Assembly: GCA_021828225.1 (NCBI GenBank)
Contig: JAKASH010000111.1
Location: forward strand, 1-8,081
Direction of reading: 5' to 3'
DNA: 8,081 bases
DNA from: Acidobacteriota bacterium
GTDB taxonomy: Bacteria > Acidobacteriota > Terriglobia > UBA7540
A program made the position numbers and the translations under genes. Under the pieces are notes generated by a model. The model was not told the DNA's origin, did not search any database, and saw nothing but the letters and a program-made list of their open reading frames with translations. This document shows positions 7,934 through 8,081 of this stretch, one piece after another; position 1 is the first letter of the stretch, and the number at the start of each line of letters is the position of its first letter.

Positions 7934-7942
7934 TTGGGAGCC

Positions 7943-8081
7943 CGGAGCTCTAGCCCCGGCTGATGAGGTTGCTGGGCCTTCACTTCAGGGGCTGAAGCCC
8001 CTTCCCATTCTCTGCCTAAATTGTCGGGGCTAAAGCTCCGACCCCCTAAACGCCTTCAAGCATGGCCGGGCTAAAGCTCCG
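7943..8081. repeat. Array of four short palindromic (REP-like) repeats upstream of mutL
   Basis: Four imperfect palindromes share the core GCTNNAGC flanked by G/C arms. Unit 1, 7943-7958: CGGAGC, loop TCTA, GCCCCG; this is the reverse-complement orientation of units 3 and 4. Unit 2, 7987-8002: AGGGGC, loop TGAA, GCCCCT, a perfect 6-base stem. Unit 3, 8024-8041: TCGGGGC, loop TAAA, GCTCCGA, 7 pairs including one G-U. Unit 4, 8066-8081, differs from unit 3 by one base inside the core and reaches the window edge. Loop centres are 44, 38 and 41 bases apart. The spacers are unlike each other. Similar short palindromes scattered between genes are, to my knowledge, common in Acidobacteriota-type genomes. 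No open reading frame of note lies here and the array may continue beyond the edge. Confidence 0.75.

Noticed and set aside
7943..8081. Reading the right-end palindromes as a CRISPR array
   Set aside because: Units are only 16-18 bases, differ between copies, appear in both orientations and have spacers of about 20-27 bases; there are no cas genes nearby.

Overview
This is an ordinary housekeeping stretch of a GC-rich bacterial chromosome. It holds five well-conserved genes: a 5'-truncated clpX, lon, rho, cmk and mutL. Every catalytic motif I checked is present and I see no frameshift, phage gene, transposase, CRISPR array, tRNA or rRNA. The closely packed clpX-lon pair, a long spacer-type Lon/Rho sequence style and the short GGGGCTNNAGCCCC-type palindromes in the non-coding right end suggest an Acidobacteriota-like genome. 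That placement is an inference from general familiarity, not a demonstrated match.

Layout, left to right. Positions 2-1036 (+) carry the ATPase part of ClpX, with its zinc-binding N-terminus lying outside the window. lon (1036-3465, +) starts on the last base of the clpX stop codon, so the two protein-quality-control genes form a translationally coupled unit. A 418-base gap (3466-3883) follows. It contains two competing GC-rich hairpins just after lon, a weak 51-codon reading frame, and then an ATG-free, more AT-rich leader in front of rho (3884-5224, +). rho ends in a hairpin that begins inside its stop codon. It faces the convergent pair mutL-cmk on the minus strand: mutL 7920-5962, then cmk 5943-5257, with only 18 bases between them. 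The right end (7921-8081) is the region upstream of mutL and holds four short imperfect palindromes spaced about 41 bases apart.

How the genes work together. ClpX (with ClpP, expected just outside the left edge) and Lon are the two main ATP-dependent cytosolic proteases and are plausibly co-expressed. Rho is the transcription termination helicase, and its long leader is where autoregulation would be expected. Cmk recycles CMP/dCMP, and MutL is the mismatch-repair mediator. This MutL carries the metal-dependent nickase motifs found in organisms that do not use MutH.

I found no convincing new biological system here. The items most worth a second look are non-coding: the palindrome array before mutL, the alternative hairpins after lon, the rho leader and the hairpin ending rho.
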